A DNA stretch of 64,000 bases from positions 1,901,001 through 1,965,000 of the forward strand of contig PUFA01000209.1 in assembly GCA_003508835.1 (NCBI GenBank), in the 5' to 3' direction. This stretch comes from Eonycteris spelaea (Eukaryota; Chordata; Mammalia; Chiroptera; Pteropodidae). A program made the translations under genes and the position numbers. Below the pieces are notes generated by a model. The model did not search any database. It was given only the letters and a program-made list of their open reading frames with translations, and was not told the origin of the DNA. Shown here in pieces: positions 13,491 through 25,310 of this stretch. Positions within the stretch are counted from its first letter, which is position 1; every line of letters begins with the position of its first letter.

Positions 13491-16058
13491 AGAATAATCC
13501 CAGTTTGCCTAGAATTAAGGGTATGCAAGAAGCTTGAAAGAAGAAACGTGTGAGATAAATTATAGGAGTCCAAAAGACAAATTTGCCATCATAACCCATT
13601 TGCTCTTCATTTGTACATAGTATGGAGCCTGGAAGGATTTTAAGTATGGATTGACATGACATTTGCAGGATAGGTGGAACACCAGGCAATTGGTTTCATT
13701 TCATAGAAGAATCAGTTGGAAACTATGATTGAAGAACTTGCTTTTACTGATTAGGAAACTATGATGAAAATACATTAACATGAATAGGAAACTTAAAGAA
13801 TGTTTTTTTGGGAGAGAGTAGATTTGAAACAATTAAGGTTTATCAGTATAAGCGTTGAATGAAAAGTCAGATATTTGTTTTATTCTTATTGAAAATAGAT
13901 CACCCAAGAATAGTCTATAACATCTTCAGGCTGACCATTCACATAAAAAGACCCATAAGCCTGTTCTGTAGGTTTTTTTTCCAGTAGTTTTTATCCTAAG
14001 ACAACTGAGTAACAAAATTCAAATTTGTTAGGATAGCTTTGAAATACATTCTTCCTTTTCCTTAACAGAGAGCTTATTTGTAAGAAATTTAGATGGAAAT
14101 CAAATTAACAATCATGACTTTATTAAAATCATCTCCCAAAGCAACAAATGAACTGACCACCTCAGTTTTACTCAGCTTTACTAACTGTCCAAGAGAAATA
14201 TTAGATTCTTTTGGGAGGGAAATTTGGGAAATAGAATTGAAGTTTATCCTCATTTTCTGCAAGTATGAGAAGGAAATAATTCCCACTTTATTTATAAGAT
14301 TGCCAAAATAATAGAATCAATACATATAAAAGCATTTTGTAAATTAAAAAGAATTATTCTTTTTCTTATTATGTAACTATGACCTCTCTTAAGTTTCTGT
14401 TTAGATACTTTTTCAAGCAAGCGATTGAAGAGGAAGCCCAAATTCTCTTGGCTTTACCTACTCTAAGTATGGAAAGTAAGTGGGGAAGATGAGAAATAAG
14501 CTTGACCTGGGGTTTGCAGGAAGGCTGGGTCTCCATTGCTAAACTGAAGGCTTGGCTGGAATGCCATTAATTATCCTTTAGGGCTGGATGGTAACTTCTA
14601 CTCTACTGAGCCATGAGTGACAAGAGAAGATCTTCAGTTATAAGGGATTGAGAGGGTCAACCCGTGAGGCTGGCAGTCAGGCTTTTTGTCTGTGGGAAAC
14701 TAACTCTAGTAGGACACCAGAAAAAGTACTGATAGATGAGCTAAGAACAAAAAAAAATCACCCTGTGTCTCTTCTAAGATACAACGCACAGGCTAAATAG
14801 ATTAAAAAACCCAAATCCTTGTTAGGGGGAAACACACATCTATGCTAGGCTGCCAGCACCAGCAACAGAAGAAACACTCTCAAGCTGAAGTTCCAATGAG
14901 TAGCAAAGGACACCCAGACTTGTAAAAAAATATATCTCAATTTTTGGATCTGAAAGTATCAGATGAGGAGGTAGGTTCACAAACTGGATGCTGAAGGGAG
15001 ATCCATTCAACCGAACATCAGAGAGTTTACACAGGGACACAACAAAGAGACTCCAACAACCCAGAAGTTGTTTTCAAAAGTAGATCTGGATCACTGCTTT
15101 TGGGGTTTCCCTTAATGGCTGGAGCTGCGTTGCATGGAAACCCCATATGACTGTGTTATGAACAGGCAGTGGCCCCATACTGCCTTGGAAATTGAAAGCT
15201 GTCAACATACAGTGGTTGAACAAATTGAAGTTTAGTGAATTGGTAAAGTGTCCTAGGGAAGGTGTGACTGAGCTAAGTAATTCCTTTGGTCTCTTCTAGC
15301 CTTGTAATTCTAGAGTTTTTAAAAGTCACCTCTATTCTCAACCCAATAACTTAATTCTTAGTAGGGTTTCAGCTTATCTAAAAAGGTGTTCAAGAATTAT
15401 AAAAACCAATTTGAGGAGAAAACAGTAGTAAAGCTGAGTAAAACTGAGATGGGCACATAATAATAGAATCTGAATGTAAATTGATCTGAGTTCACCTTTT
15501 ATATAGGGAGGGAAACTGAGTCCAGTGAGTTTTTTTTTTTAACTTTCACAAGTTTTAGCACATAAGGGACAAACTTAGAGTTAGGGTCTATTAATTAATT
15601 TTGCTCTCTCTCCACTATGTTTATGTACTATAAACATACTAAAAACATGCTAAAATATAAAATATGTATTTAAAATTTTTGTAGGCACAGTTATTTATGC
15701 ACTCACTGAGATTTTAAATCGTTTAAATTATAATCCTTCCAGAAGAAGTTTGTCTAGCTCATAAATTTACCAAACTTCCAAATTTTTTTTTCAGATATAA
15801 AATTGGTTATCTTTTCTATTCACCTGTCCTGCCACCTTCTTTCTTACTATATCTGCTCACTTAAAGGAACATAAAGAAACTCTAAAAGGCAAATGGCCCA
15901 AGGATTTCTATACAAACACAGATCCCGATGCAAATGTTATCAAAAACTTATAAAATAAGAGATAAAACAACCAAGGTTTTATAGGTCCTCTGCCTGTAAA
16001 ACAGTTTCATTTGAGTCATGATTTCTTTTAGATTCTAGCTAGAGATCTGCTCTTTCCA

Positions 16059-16060
<2 letters not shown>

Positions 16061-16111
<51 letters not shown>

Positions 16112-16115
16112 GTGC
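16061..16115 (+). repeat. (TG)n microsatellite
   Basis: A nearly pure TG repeat of about 21 units passes into a TATG/TGTG mixture. Likely polymorphic in length. Confidence 0.95.
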
Positions 16116-17129
16116 ACATGTGAGTCCAGGACAGAGAGGAGAGAGACAACTGTATTGGAACTTATTCTATTTATAGAAGAGGAAACATAATCCCATAAAT
16201 ATTGATGCCAGGGAATCCACCCAAGAATTCAACTGTGCCTAAGATTAGATTGTTGTTAAAAATGCTGGAAAGTATAGGTATGAGCAGTTCCAAGTAAGCA
16301 CCACTGTTGATAAGGAGATTGCTGTTGACATAAATAAGTGATGTTTGGAGTCCATAAATACATAACTGGAAGAATGAGGAGACAATGGACAGCTGTCTCC
16401 AGAGGCTTAGTAGCAAATTCTAATGATTGTTCTCTGTAAATCGAAGGGCAGGGATTATCAGGAATGAATCATTTGAATGAATTCAAGGAAGTGACGGGGT
16501 CCTACCATGGCCAAGCTTTCCCACGGAAGCCGGGTGCCCACACAGCTGTACGTCAGGAATCGCTGACCCCAGATGGCTCAGAGCGAGGTGTAACGTAAAC
16601 ACGCATACTCCGATGACAACGATGGCTCCTTACCTGTGGCAAGGACACACAGATTTTGAGGATTTTTTAAAATAATCAGGACCCTTTCAGCTTGAAAGGG
16701 AAGTGCTGAAAATACCCAGAAGCAGCTTTTATTTGATAAGTTAATTTGACTCAGAGTTGAAGCAAATTCTGATACAATCCAACAAGTAACTATAAAAACT
16801 GGTGGTGAGATTAAAATGTTAGTAATGCTAATATTACTAGCTAACAATAATTGAGGCTTACCATCTTTCAGGTGTTGTTCCGGGTACTTTATATGAATTT
16901 CAGAAAAATAACAAATACTTCTAGACGATGAATAGTGTCACACTAAAAAAAATAAGTTATTTATGTGAAAATCAGTCTTCTGACCCTACCCCTGAAGGAG
17001 CTGTATCCCTTCACATTAAGGAAGTGAAGAAAAAGTTTTGCTTAGTTTGAGCTTGGGTCCCAAACCCCAAAGGAATTTCAAATCACAGGATTAACTTAGA
17101 TGCAGAACTCTTTTTTTTTTTTTTTTTTC

Positions 17130-17290
17130 CTAGAACCAGTCTAGAATAACAACTTTCAAAGCTACCTGGTAATCAGCATCACTTGGGTAGCTTTAATAAT
17201 GCACATGGCTGGGCCTGGCCTGTCTAAGATTTAGTAAGTTAAGTGTGGGATGGGGACACCTACACTTTCTAATGAGCTCCTAAATGTCTT
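17130..17290. mobile_element. MER5A-like hAT fragment
   Basis: Segments such as CTACCTGGTAATCAGCATCAC (about 17162) and the later GCACATGGCTGGGCC resemble the MER5A internal region. A poly-T tract precedes it at 17110-17128. Confidence 0.45.
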
Positions 17291-17929
17291 CTTTTCTTCT
17301 CCTCCCCCTTTTCCCTCCTCCTCCTTCTGCCCCCCTCTTCGTTTTTCCAGTCTAGATATTCATGATAGGCAGTGACTGGGAATTGCTGATCTAAAACCCT
17401 GATTGTAGTTAAAGTTTACCATTTCTACCCAGTCCAAGGAGACAGCCCAGAATATACCCTCCAGCAGAGGAGGAAGAGGGAATAAGAAGCTCAGAGTATG
17501 AGAGAGAGTTTTCTCACAATGCCCAGAGCTGTCACGCAAGCCTTTTTGAATTGGATTTGCAGCCCCAGGCCTGACTCCACATGGAAAAAAGATTTTTTCA
17601 GTCGGGGGTGGGTGGGTGGGGTGGGGGTGGGGCGGTGGGGAGACTGACACAAAGAGCTACATGAGAGACAGGCCTCCAATTTGGAAACAAGCCCTGGCTT
17701 AAAGAGGGACAGATAATACCTACCTGCACTGAGACTGTCATCCTCTTTGAAAGCTCCAGCACTACAGACCATGGCCCAAACAGTACCCGGGAATTCATAT
17801 TAACAGAATTACCCTGGAAGAGGAGAAAAAGTGGGAAAGGGTCTGGAAAGAGTTCAAGTTTACTCTGTAATGTGACTGTACTCCAAGAAGGTATCAGGAA
17901 ATCAATTTAGTTGAATGTGATAGTTTACC

Positions 17930-17951
17930 AAAAAAAAAAAAAAAAAAAAAG
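17930..17951 (+). repeat. Poly(A) tract
   Basis: A run of about 20 A followed by (GAAA)-type sequence. It may be the tail of an unrecognised retroposon, but no body was identified upstream. Confidence 0.7.
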
Positions 17952-18799
17952 GAAGAAAGAAAGAAATATAAAATATACAAGGGCATGTCTCACAGAAAGA
18001 ATTAAATTCTGTTTAACAAGCTGTTCAGTTATTTTATATACGTATTTTATCTGTGTGTAAATATATGTGTATACACATTTTATTATGTGTGTATATATAC
18101 ATACATACATGTATACCTATGTTTTATTAAATGTATGTGTAAATATATATTTCTTTCATTGGGACCTGGTCAAAAATATTGAAAAATACTTCTGCTCTAG
18201 AGACAAGTATTCATCACTTTTGGAAAGCAGAAAGCACAGGCCAGAAGGAATAGGACTCAGAGCAGATAAGTTTGGGGATGCAAAGTCTAGAAGAATGAGA
18301 TCTGGAGCGCAGGCTGCCACCCAAAGAGTGTTAAAGCAATAGATTTAGGAGGAGTCTCAGCAAGCAGGAAGATGAGGGCAAGAGAGGACCATTCACTTAA
18401 GGAAGAAGGTAAACACAAAAGCGGTATATGTCCCGTTTCCTATTTACCATACTTCCCTAGAAAGTCCCGGAAATGTCCGCTAACATGTAAGCCATGTCTT
18501 TGGTAGTCAGTACCCTGTCTCTAATGCCTTTTTTTCTTTTCTGGTAGATAAGAGAGCAAGGTGTTGGGCAGTGCTGTCGGGAATGGCAGGGTTTGTATGA
18601 AGTTTAAAGCACACCCAGGAAACAAAGTAAGTGCTGGAAGGTGAAGTCCAACGCTGTGTTTTCTGCACCGCTAATCAAGGTCACCTATTCTAATGCTGGG
18701 TCATTGAGTTTGGTATCACAGTTTTCCATCTTTTCCTGGGGAAATATGAAAGAAATATTGAGAGGCCATAGGGAAGTATTTCTTCATGTCAATGCCAAC

Positions 18800-19190
18800 C
18801 AATAGAACTATCATTTTTTAAATCGTGGTAAAAAGCAACCACATAACATAAAATGTACCATCTTACCCATTTTTTAAGTGTTCGAGTTCAGTAGTGTTAA
18901 GTATATTCACATTGTTGTGCAATAGATTTCTAGAACTTTTTCATCTGGCAAAACCGAATCTCACACTCATTGAATAACTCCCTATTACCCCTCCCCCAGG
19001 CCCCTGGCAACCAACATTCTATTTTCTGCTTCTATGCGTTTGACTTCTTTAGATATTCCATACAAGTGGAATTATACAATATTTTTCCTTTTGTGTTTGG
19101 CTTATTTTATTTATCATAATGAGGCTGATCTGTGTTGTAGCTTATAACAAGATTTTTTTTTAAGGCTGAATAATATTTCATGCCTAATAA
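18800..19190 (-). mobile_element. Old L1 3' end, antisense
   Basis: It shows the usual antisense L1MB/MC 3' series: ACCATCTTACCCATTTTTTA (about 18857), CACATTGTTGTGCAA (about 18910), AACTCCCTATTACCCCTCCC (about 18974) and GGCAACCAACATTCTATTTT (about 19005). Confidence 0.75.
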
Positions 19191-19204
19191 AAGTGTTGGC
19201 AATG

Positions 19205-19390
19205 ATGGAAGAGTTTTGTGTCTACGCCACCTAATTTGGTACCCACTAGCCACATGTGGCTATTGAGCACTTGAAATGTGGCTGGTGTGACTTAAAAATT
19301 GAATTTTTCATTTTACTTTATTATAATTAAAATTAAAATTTAGATTGCCATATGTGCCTCGTGCCTGCTATATTGGAGACAATCATTTTA
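19205..19390. mobile_element. Nonautonomous hAT-type DNA transposon
   Basis: The palindromic-looking motif CTAGCCACATGTGGCTATTG (19247) and the AT-rich middle with ATTAAAATT runs are characteristic of a common mammalian hAT MER element. Confidence 0.55.
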
Positions 19391-19976
19391 ACTTACCTGG
19401 AATTTTTTATTGACATGATATAACCTGGGTATAAGTGATTAAGTCTTTGATCATGACTATGTGCCAAGTTTTGCTCGAATAATCCTGAGATAACCATAAT
19501 CTTGAGGACAGTTTGTTGCTAATTACACCAACTATAAAGAAGGATATTTGCTGGATTGGTTATTATTTTTATGCTTAAACAGTTCTATCCTTACTTTAAT
19601 GGTTCTAAGGGGCCTTGGTTATTTATTTATTTATTTTTGGTCCTTGGTTTTTTAATGCTTGGTTTAATTGAGATGAAAAGGAAACCTTAGTGAAATATAA
19701 AAGGCTGGATGTTAAATTGCACTCAGTGGTAAAGTTAATCAAGTCATGATTTTTTAAATAGCCTGTGTTTAGTCAAATACGAACACCCAGAAAAGAGTTC
19801 TCAAGGAATTTTCAAGTAAGTTTGTAAAGACAGAAATTTATTACTTTTGCAATAGGAATAGAAATAAAGTGTCTCAGGCTAGGTACATGAAGTAGAAAAA
19901 CAACTAAACACTCAGGGCTTCAGATCAGCTCAGTTGAGCCTACCATTCTGTGCATTAAAAATTTGGGCTTAAATTA

Positions 19977-19994
19977 CTTGTTTTTGTGCCTCAG
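19977..19994 (+). promoter_or_regulatory. Possible 3' splice acceptor of the ATG-bearing exon
   Basis: A T-rich stretch ends in GCCTCAG at 19994, 86 bases before the ATG. It would let the first coding exon be joined to an untranslated exon further upstream. Human ADGRF1 has one more exon than the fourteen coding exons found here, which would fit. No upstream exon or promoter could be identified by eye, so this is tentative. Confidence 0.35.
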
Positions 19995-20080
19995 CCTCAT
20001 GGTACACGACTTGCCTAGTCACAGACTATGAACCCAGCTGCTTACGTTCAGTCCAGGGAAAGAAGAGGGACCAGCTGAAA

Positions 20081-20149
20081 ATGAGAGTTTCAGTGTTTTG
20101 GCTCATCTCTTTCTTCATTATCACAGAGGGCCGTGGTGGCTTCCTGGGG
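20081..20149 (+). CDS. ADGRF1: ADGRF1 coding exon 1: start codon and signal peptide
   Basis: The ATG at 20081 opens 23 codons beginning MRVSVFWLISFFII and ending GGFLG, followed by the donor GTGAG at 20150. The product is a typical cleavable signal peptide: one basic residue, a hydrophobic core (FWLISFFII), then a small/polar region. Spacing and residues match the human ADGRF1 N-terminus, including the GGFLG end, so this start is preferred. The exon ends in phase 0. A pyrimidine-rich stretch ending in CAG at 19994 lies 86 bases upstream and could be the acceptor of this exon, with a non-coding first exon further upstream. Confidence 0.9.
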
Positions 20150-20249
20150 GTGAGTTGGCGTGTGTCCTGTTTTTCCCCTCTACCACCTCTTCTTTCTCCT
20201 TCTGGCATTTTTAGAACCCATCACTCTCTAGGCAACTGAAACTAATGTA

Positions 20250-20415
20250 GTAGACTTAGAATCAGAAATCCTGGGTTTTTGTCTCAACATTACCATCATT
20301 AGCTCTGTGGCCTTGGTTGGGTCACTTCTCTCTTGGAGCTTAGATGACCTAATTGCAAAATAAGGATCTTGGACTAAACTGTCTTAGAGATCTCTTCTAG
20401 TTCAATACGTTCACT
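20250..20415 (+). repeat. MIR SINE in intron 1
   Basis: Sense MIR: the left part 'cttagaatcagaaatcctgg' is followed by 'tgtggccttggttgggtcac', matching the MIR core. Confidence 0.65.
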
Positions 20416-20529
20416 CCTATGGCCCCTTTCATGGAGAAAAAGCATATAGATTGGCTTTAGTAATCCTTGAACTCCCTCTTCCCTATAAATGCCCTCTTGA
20501 TAGTTTTATCTGGGATCATGATTTTAATG

Positions 20530-21380
20530 TTCTCTACCCTCTGATGACTCCCAAAACTCTCAAACTTATATCTCTCTCAGACCACTCCCTTGACTCCACA
20601 CTCACATATCTACTACCTACTTGCCCAATAAGCCCCTCAATTTAATATGTCCCAAATTAAACTCTATGGTTTTTCCTCACCACAGCTGTTCTTCCTTTCC
20701 TGTCTCAACAAGTGGTATCACCCTCTCTCCAGCTGCATAGGCATTAAACTTATTTTTATGCTTTATTCTTCTCAAAATACATATCTAAACCATTGGCTCT
20801 TTATTTTTATTTGTTTTGACTTTATCTTTAAAATATATCCAGAACTCAAACACTTCTCACCACCTCCATGGCTACTACTTTGTTTCAAACTTTTGTTATC
20901 TCTCACTGGTATAATTTCAATAACTCCTAAAATGTTCTCATTGCTTCTGTGCTGATCAATTCCCTATATAGCTGCAGCACTGAGCCTTCTAAAAAAATAA
21001 AGTAGAGCATGTCATTCCTCTGTTCAGAACTCTCCAGTGGGTTCCAGTCTCACTCAAGTAAAAGCTTAAGCCCTTGCTATAGCTTATAAAGCTCTACACA
21101 ACCTGCCTCCCTGAGATGCTTTCCGACTGCACTTCCTGCCCCTCTTCCTTAACCCACTCCACTTAGCTACTCTGGCCTTCTCTCTGCCTTCATATGCTAG
21201 GTATATTCTGATTCCAGGACCTCTGCATGTGCTGTTCTCTCTGCCTGGAAAATTCTTTCTCCAGGGATCTTCACTTCCCCATCTCCTTCAGGTTTGTGTG
21301 CAAAGTTGCCTCAGTGAGGCCTTCTCTTGCTACTTTCTCACCATCCCTGGCTTGGATTTTAGATCCATGATTTCAATTTG
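20530..21380 (+). mobile_element. Long L2 3' segment in intron 1
   Basis: Long collinear match to the L2 ORF2 3' end: AAAATATATCCAGAACTCAA near 20830, CTCTCCAGTGGGTTCC near 21030, then CTCTGCCTGGAAAATTCTTTC (21238) and TGCCTCAGTGAGGCCTTCTC (about 21306). It is one of the better preserved old elements here and ends about 80 bases before exon 2. Confidence 0.75.
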
Positions 21381-21462
21381 TCTGAGAAACTCAAAAAGGC
21401 CTTATGAAGTACAACATTACAAAACTTTACCTAAATTATTCTTTTTTTTCTCTTTTTAACAG

Positions 21463-21520
21463 AGAAATAATGGCATCAAAACAAAAAGAGAACTCATTGT
21501 GAATAAGAAAAAACATGCAG
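21463..21520 (+). CDS. ADGRF1: ADGRF1 coding exon 2: N-terminal extension
   Basis: This 58-base exon follows a pyrimidine tract and AG at 21461-21462 and ends before GTAAGA at 21521. It encodes RNNGIKTKRELIVNKKKHA plus the first base of a Gly codon, closely matching the basic N-terminal segment of human ADGRF1. It enters in phase 0 and leaves in phase 1. No domain is recognised in it; it lies between the signal peptide and the Cys-rich module. Confidence 0.88.
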
Positions 21521-21539
21521 GTAAGACTATTAGTGTGAT

Positions 21540-21700
21540 GCAGCAAATGCTGATGCCAACAGAATGGGGTTCAAACCCCAACAGTACTTCTGATTGGTTA
21601 CATGATCTTTGGCACATTGTTAAACACCCCAAATCTGTAAACTAATAAGACTAATAGTAATTCTTACTAGCAAAACATTTGTGAGGATTAAATAACATAA
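21540..21700 (+). repeat. MIR SINE, sense
   Basis: Contains the MIR core followed by GTGAGGATTAAATAACATAA at about 21682, the typical right part of MIR. Confidence 0.6.
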
Positions 21701-21704
21701 TATA

Positions 21705-21915
21705 AAGGTAAAGCTAATATTTATTGAGCTCTTACTATGTGCCTGGTACTATTTTAAGTGTATTAGATAAATTAAAATCCTCACATTGACCCCCTGAGTT
21801 AGGTACAATGGTCATCTTTGTTTCATAGGTAGCAAAATTAAGGTACAGAGTTAGGGGACAGGAAGCATGATTTAAACCCAGTCAGTTTGGCTTCAGAACC
21901 AGTGACAGCATCCCC
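21705..21915 (-). repeat. MIR SINE, antisense
   Basis: Starts with ATATTTATTGAGCTCTTACT (21717) and GTGCCTGGTACTATTTTAAG, then 'agttaggtacaatggtcatc'. This is the reverse complement of a MIR, adjacent to the sense MIR just upstream. Confidence 0.75.
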
Positions 21916-22612
21916 TGACAGTGTGGCCAGGGTCAACCTTTTTCCATTTTCCGCTTTTTATCTGTTTGGGCAGTGGGAGTGGAATCCCGTTAGTTCCCAC
22001 CACTTGGAGTGACTCCCAAGTCCTCAGGCAGGGGCTCCAGTCTACAAGGAGATGGAAAGAGCAAGTGATAGGGCTGGGTTCTACGGTGTGAGATGGTGGG
22101 AGCTATGGCAGACAGGGGTCTCTTGTAAATGTCATGGGACATGTTTTAGCCTCTGCTAGCTTCTATCCTCCTGTTTGCCTTCTGAGAAGCCTAGGGATTG
22201 ATCCAGATGCTTTTCTTTTTTATAAGTCTCCCTTCTACCTGCCCTGCAAGCCCCCTATGCAACCAGTCTCATAGAAGCTCTCCATGTCATCTCTCCCTGC
22301 AGAAAGCTCAGTGGTGTTCTGAGAAAGATATGAGATTTCTAAGGATTTCATTGCCAATGACAACAAAATGAGACCCAGGAAAAAAGGATGTTCACCTTTT
22401 GCCCTTTTTTCTCTAAGATCCTTCACATTCTTAATCTGGAGTTCACAGATGAGCTTTGGAAGCTATTGAAATCCCGTGGAATTTCATACTAAGCCTCATG
22501 TGAATGTGCCTAGGTGAATTCTGGATGGGAAAAGACTCATAAGATGTATCTTCTCTCCCAGCCAAAAACACTTAATGGAAACAAAAGGTGCTGCTCAAAA
22601 ATGATAGTTGGT

Positions 22613-23036
22613 CCTAGAGGGTATTATGCTAAGTGAAATAAATCAGACAGAGAAATACAAATACCATATGATTTCACTTATATGGGGAATCTAAAAAACA
22701 AAATAAATGAACAAACAAAACAAAAACAAACTCATAAAGACAGAGAAAAAACTAATGGTTGCCAGTTAGAAGTGGGGCTAGGGGGAGAGTGAAAAAAGGG
22801 AAGGAATTAAGGAGTACAAATTGGCAGTTACAAAATGGTCATGGGGATGTAAAGTACAGCTTAGGGAATATAGTCAATAATATTGTAATAACTATATATG
22901 GCATCAGGTGGATGTAAGACTTTTTGGAGTGATCACTATGTAAGTTATAGAAATGTTGAACTACTATGCTGTACACATGAAACTAATATAATATTAAATG
23001 TCAGCTATAATAAATATTTTTTAAAAATAAAAAGAA
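22613..23036 (+). mobile_element. L1 3' UTR, laurasiatherian type, sense
   Basis: Sense L1 3' end. It has the ORF2 C-terminal-to-UTR series 'gtattatgctaagtgaaataa' (22620), 'catatgatttcacttatatg' (22665) and 'gtacacatgaaactaatata' (22971), and ends in an A-rich tail at about 23036. This subtype is familiar from bats, horse and relatives and is less diverged than the L1M pieces elsewhere in the window. Confidence 0.75.
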
Positions 23037-23593
23037 AAGATGAAGGCAGAGTTGAGGTTGTGTAAGGGCTCATGCAGGTTTCATTTGTTTTGCTTTTGTA
23101 TTTGATGTAAATACTCAAACAGTTACTTAATGCAACATTTTTACAGGAGAAGAAAGGGCTCTTTAGAAAGGAAAGTGTGAGATTGAGGATTTTATATAGA
23201 AGATATTCGAGGAGACCAAAGCAGGGGGAGGAGAAAGGAAAAGTGACTAAGATTTTCTCTCCTCTTCTCCCTCTAGCCGTGACACCTGAAACTTGACTCT
23301 GGATGTGTCCTGAGGAAGTGTGTAAAATCAGGAGGGTGATGCAAGTGTGGGGGAGCACTGGCCTGACAAAAGTGGCAGGATGGATATGTACCAGGCAATG
23401 TGGGACTGTCCGCATGTGTTTGCCCTGGATGCTCATTTTTAGTCAATGTCTGGATGAGCAAAAGTCAATGACAAGCCATGCCATGAAGGTCATGACCCCC
23501 AGGCTGAATCCGATAAATGCTTGCCAGCCACTTCTTTGGCAGTAGTTCTCTCCAAGACTGAGAACGGAGTCTCTGACTGTCTCCTCTCTTTAG

Positions 23594-23740
23594 GCCCAGC
23601 GCAGGAATATGAGCTGCTGCTTCAGGTGGCCTATAGAGATTCCAAGGAGAAAAGAGACTTGAAATTTCTCAAGCGTTTGAAGCCCCTATCATCATGGTTA
23701 CATGGGCCAACAAAGATTATCAGAGCAAAGGCGACCACAT
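23594..23740 (+). CDS. ADGRF1: ADGRF1 coding exon 3: N-terminal segment
   Basis: A 147-base exon with acceptor TTTAG at 23593 and donor GTAAGT at 23741. It encodes about 49 residues, including EYELLLQVAYRDSKEKRD and KIIRAKATT, which align with human ADGRF1 with roughly one codon missing. It enters and leaves in phase 1, so it splices in frame between exons 2 and 4. No catalytic motif is expected here; it forms part of the extracellular region ahead of the Cys-rich module. The reading frame is intact. Confidence 0.87.
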
Positions 23741-24184
23741 GTAAGTCAGCTCTCTGAGGACTGGGAGTGGAAATGGGAGAGGTGGGTGTATTTAAAAGAA
23801 TAAATGTTTTATTTCTTCTTCATGCTACATGTCCATTGCAGGTTGCAGAGGGGCTGAGTTTGTGGTGGTCATTTGGAATCCAAAGCTGAGGAGGCAGACA
23901 CTGTCTAATAAATGTGCCCATTCTGAGAACTCGCCCACCCCCCACCCCGCCCCCCCCCCAAAATGGAGCACTGGAGGGTTTGATATGGGTAGTTGAATTA
24001 TGTAACTCGGAGGTAACACACACTAATTCTGCTCATAACTTATTGATCAGACCTGGTTTTATGACCCCACCCAACCTCAGGGGGCCAGGATATGCAATCC
24101 TGGAAGAGAGCAAGAAGTATTTGGCCAACAGCACTAATGACCACAATGGCAGGGTTCAAAGAAAACTGATTTGTCTAAAGCAAG

Positions 24185-24240
24185 GGTTTTCAAAGTGTGG
24201 TGCCCAGTCCAGCAGTAGCAGCAGCAATCAAGCGTTTTAT
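24185..24240 (+). mobile_element. MER5A-like terminal fragment
   Basis: GGGTTTTCAAAGTGTGGTGC, then CCAGCAGTAGCAGCAGCAATC, resembles the 5' end of MER5A. Short and truncated. Confidence 0.45.
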
Positions 24241-24360
24241 CTTTTTAGCTTTCGGTAGGAAATACTTTGGATTCTAGTCAGAGCCAAGGATCAGACTTAG
24301 AACTCAGACAGAGATCGGTTATAACCAGACCCATTAGATCAAGCTCTGCTTTTCATACAG

Positions 24361-24524
24361 ACTGTGACAATGAGAAGGTGTTCTACGGTGTGCTGTGAAA
24401 TGGCTAACTGGTTTCCTCCTCTGCCTTGATCCCCAGAAATGCTACCTTCGCACGGCTGGAATCACTCCAGAGCTGTGACTGTTATCTCAACAACCTCACC
24501 CAGAGTGTAATTCTGTGGAGAACA
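24361..24524 (+). CDS. ADGRF1: ADGRF1 coding exon 4: Cys-rich module, badly disrupted
   Basis: The acceptor ATACAG ends at 24360 and the donor GTAAGC starts at 24525. In the frame delivered by exon 3 the exon reads TDCDNEKVFYGVL and then TGA at 24396-24398. The human counterpart is an EGF-like Cys-rich stretch (about 58 residues). Here its pieces lie in different frames: CLDPQ and CYLRTAG in one, then SCDCYLNNLTQSV in another. That needs at least two frame shifts. The cysteine near the exon end is also lost (VILWRT in place of VNFCERT). Total length is still compatible with the correct exit phase (phase 0), so indels partly compensate, but the stop and the scrambled middle do not look functional. 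Confidence 0.82.
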
Positions 24525-25237
24525 GTAAGCACACAGGGATGAGGACGGAGCTCTCACCCAGCAGTTACAGAGAAGAGGACCTAGCCTTTGCCTGTGTGTT
24601 TCTTTATGCCTCCCTGGGCAGGGGTAGTGTTTGTAGGGAGATCGAAGGGCAGTAATGACAAACCCCTGTATACTCTGCTAAACACAATGAAAGCGTTGCA
24701 AATACAGAAAAATTCAGAGGTGCAAGTTGATGTTTGGCCACCACTTCAACCTTGAGGTGCATCCAGCTCAGCTCAGCAACCCTATACTTTTGCAGTTTAG
24801 GAAAATTCACTGATATCTCAAGAAGGAGAAGTGCTTGAATAAATGCAACTTTTCTTCCTATCTTCTTTTCACCTCTTTTGCCAATATCGATTTCCACAAA
24901 AGAGAAGTCTAGAGGTATTAAAGCAAGGAGGAATGCATACTGATTATATTAAAAGCCAATGCCTAAGTTGCCAACAAATATGTGTTTTGATGCAATACCA
25001 AAACAGAACAACGTTTGAAAGCCTGGGTTAGGAAACTGGTGGAAGCTGAGGGGACTACTGTTGACTTAGGTTTATGCTCAGTGGATGATGATGTGAGAGA
25101 AATAATATGGGTTCCAGGGCCTCAAGCTCTGGATTTTGGTAGAGCTGAGCAAAGAGTGAGGGAGGACCTGAAACAGCCAAGCTTTCCTGAACATCTTTGG
25201 CTTGCCTTCCCTGGACCACAACAATTTGGGTTAAGGC

Positions 25238-25310
25238 AACATGCATTTATTTATTAAGCACCATCTTTATACCCAGATATGGGACAGATTCTGGGAGGTT
25301 ACAATGAAGC
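25238..25310 (-). repeat. L2 fragment, antisense
   Basis: Sequence like 'catttatttattaagcacca' followed by 'gggacagattctgggaggtta' matches the reverse complement of an L2 3' end. Confidence 0.45.

Larger units (their letters stand above)
1..20080. other. 5' flank of ADGRF1, no gene recognised
   Basis: No exon, RNA gene or processed gene copy was recognised in these 20 kb. Short ORFs here lack homology I can name and many overlap repeats. The stretch holds degraded L1 pieces (about 650-1110, 1861-2280, 2680-2960, 12790-13490 and 18800-19190), an LTR-like element (2290-2680), MIR and L2 fragments, hAT fragments and microsatellites. Part of it should contain the ADGRF1 promoter and any 5' UTR exon, but I saw no CpG-island-like stretch that would point to one. 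Confidence 0.6.

Noticed and set aside
20647..21459. Two ORFs (102 and 76 codons) in intron 1
   Set aside because: They lie within or at the edge of an L2 remnant and reflect repeat-derived sequence.
23005..23436. 143-codon minus-strand ORF
   Set aside because: It covers the end of an L1 3' region and intronic sequence; no protein family recognised.
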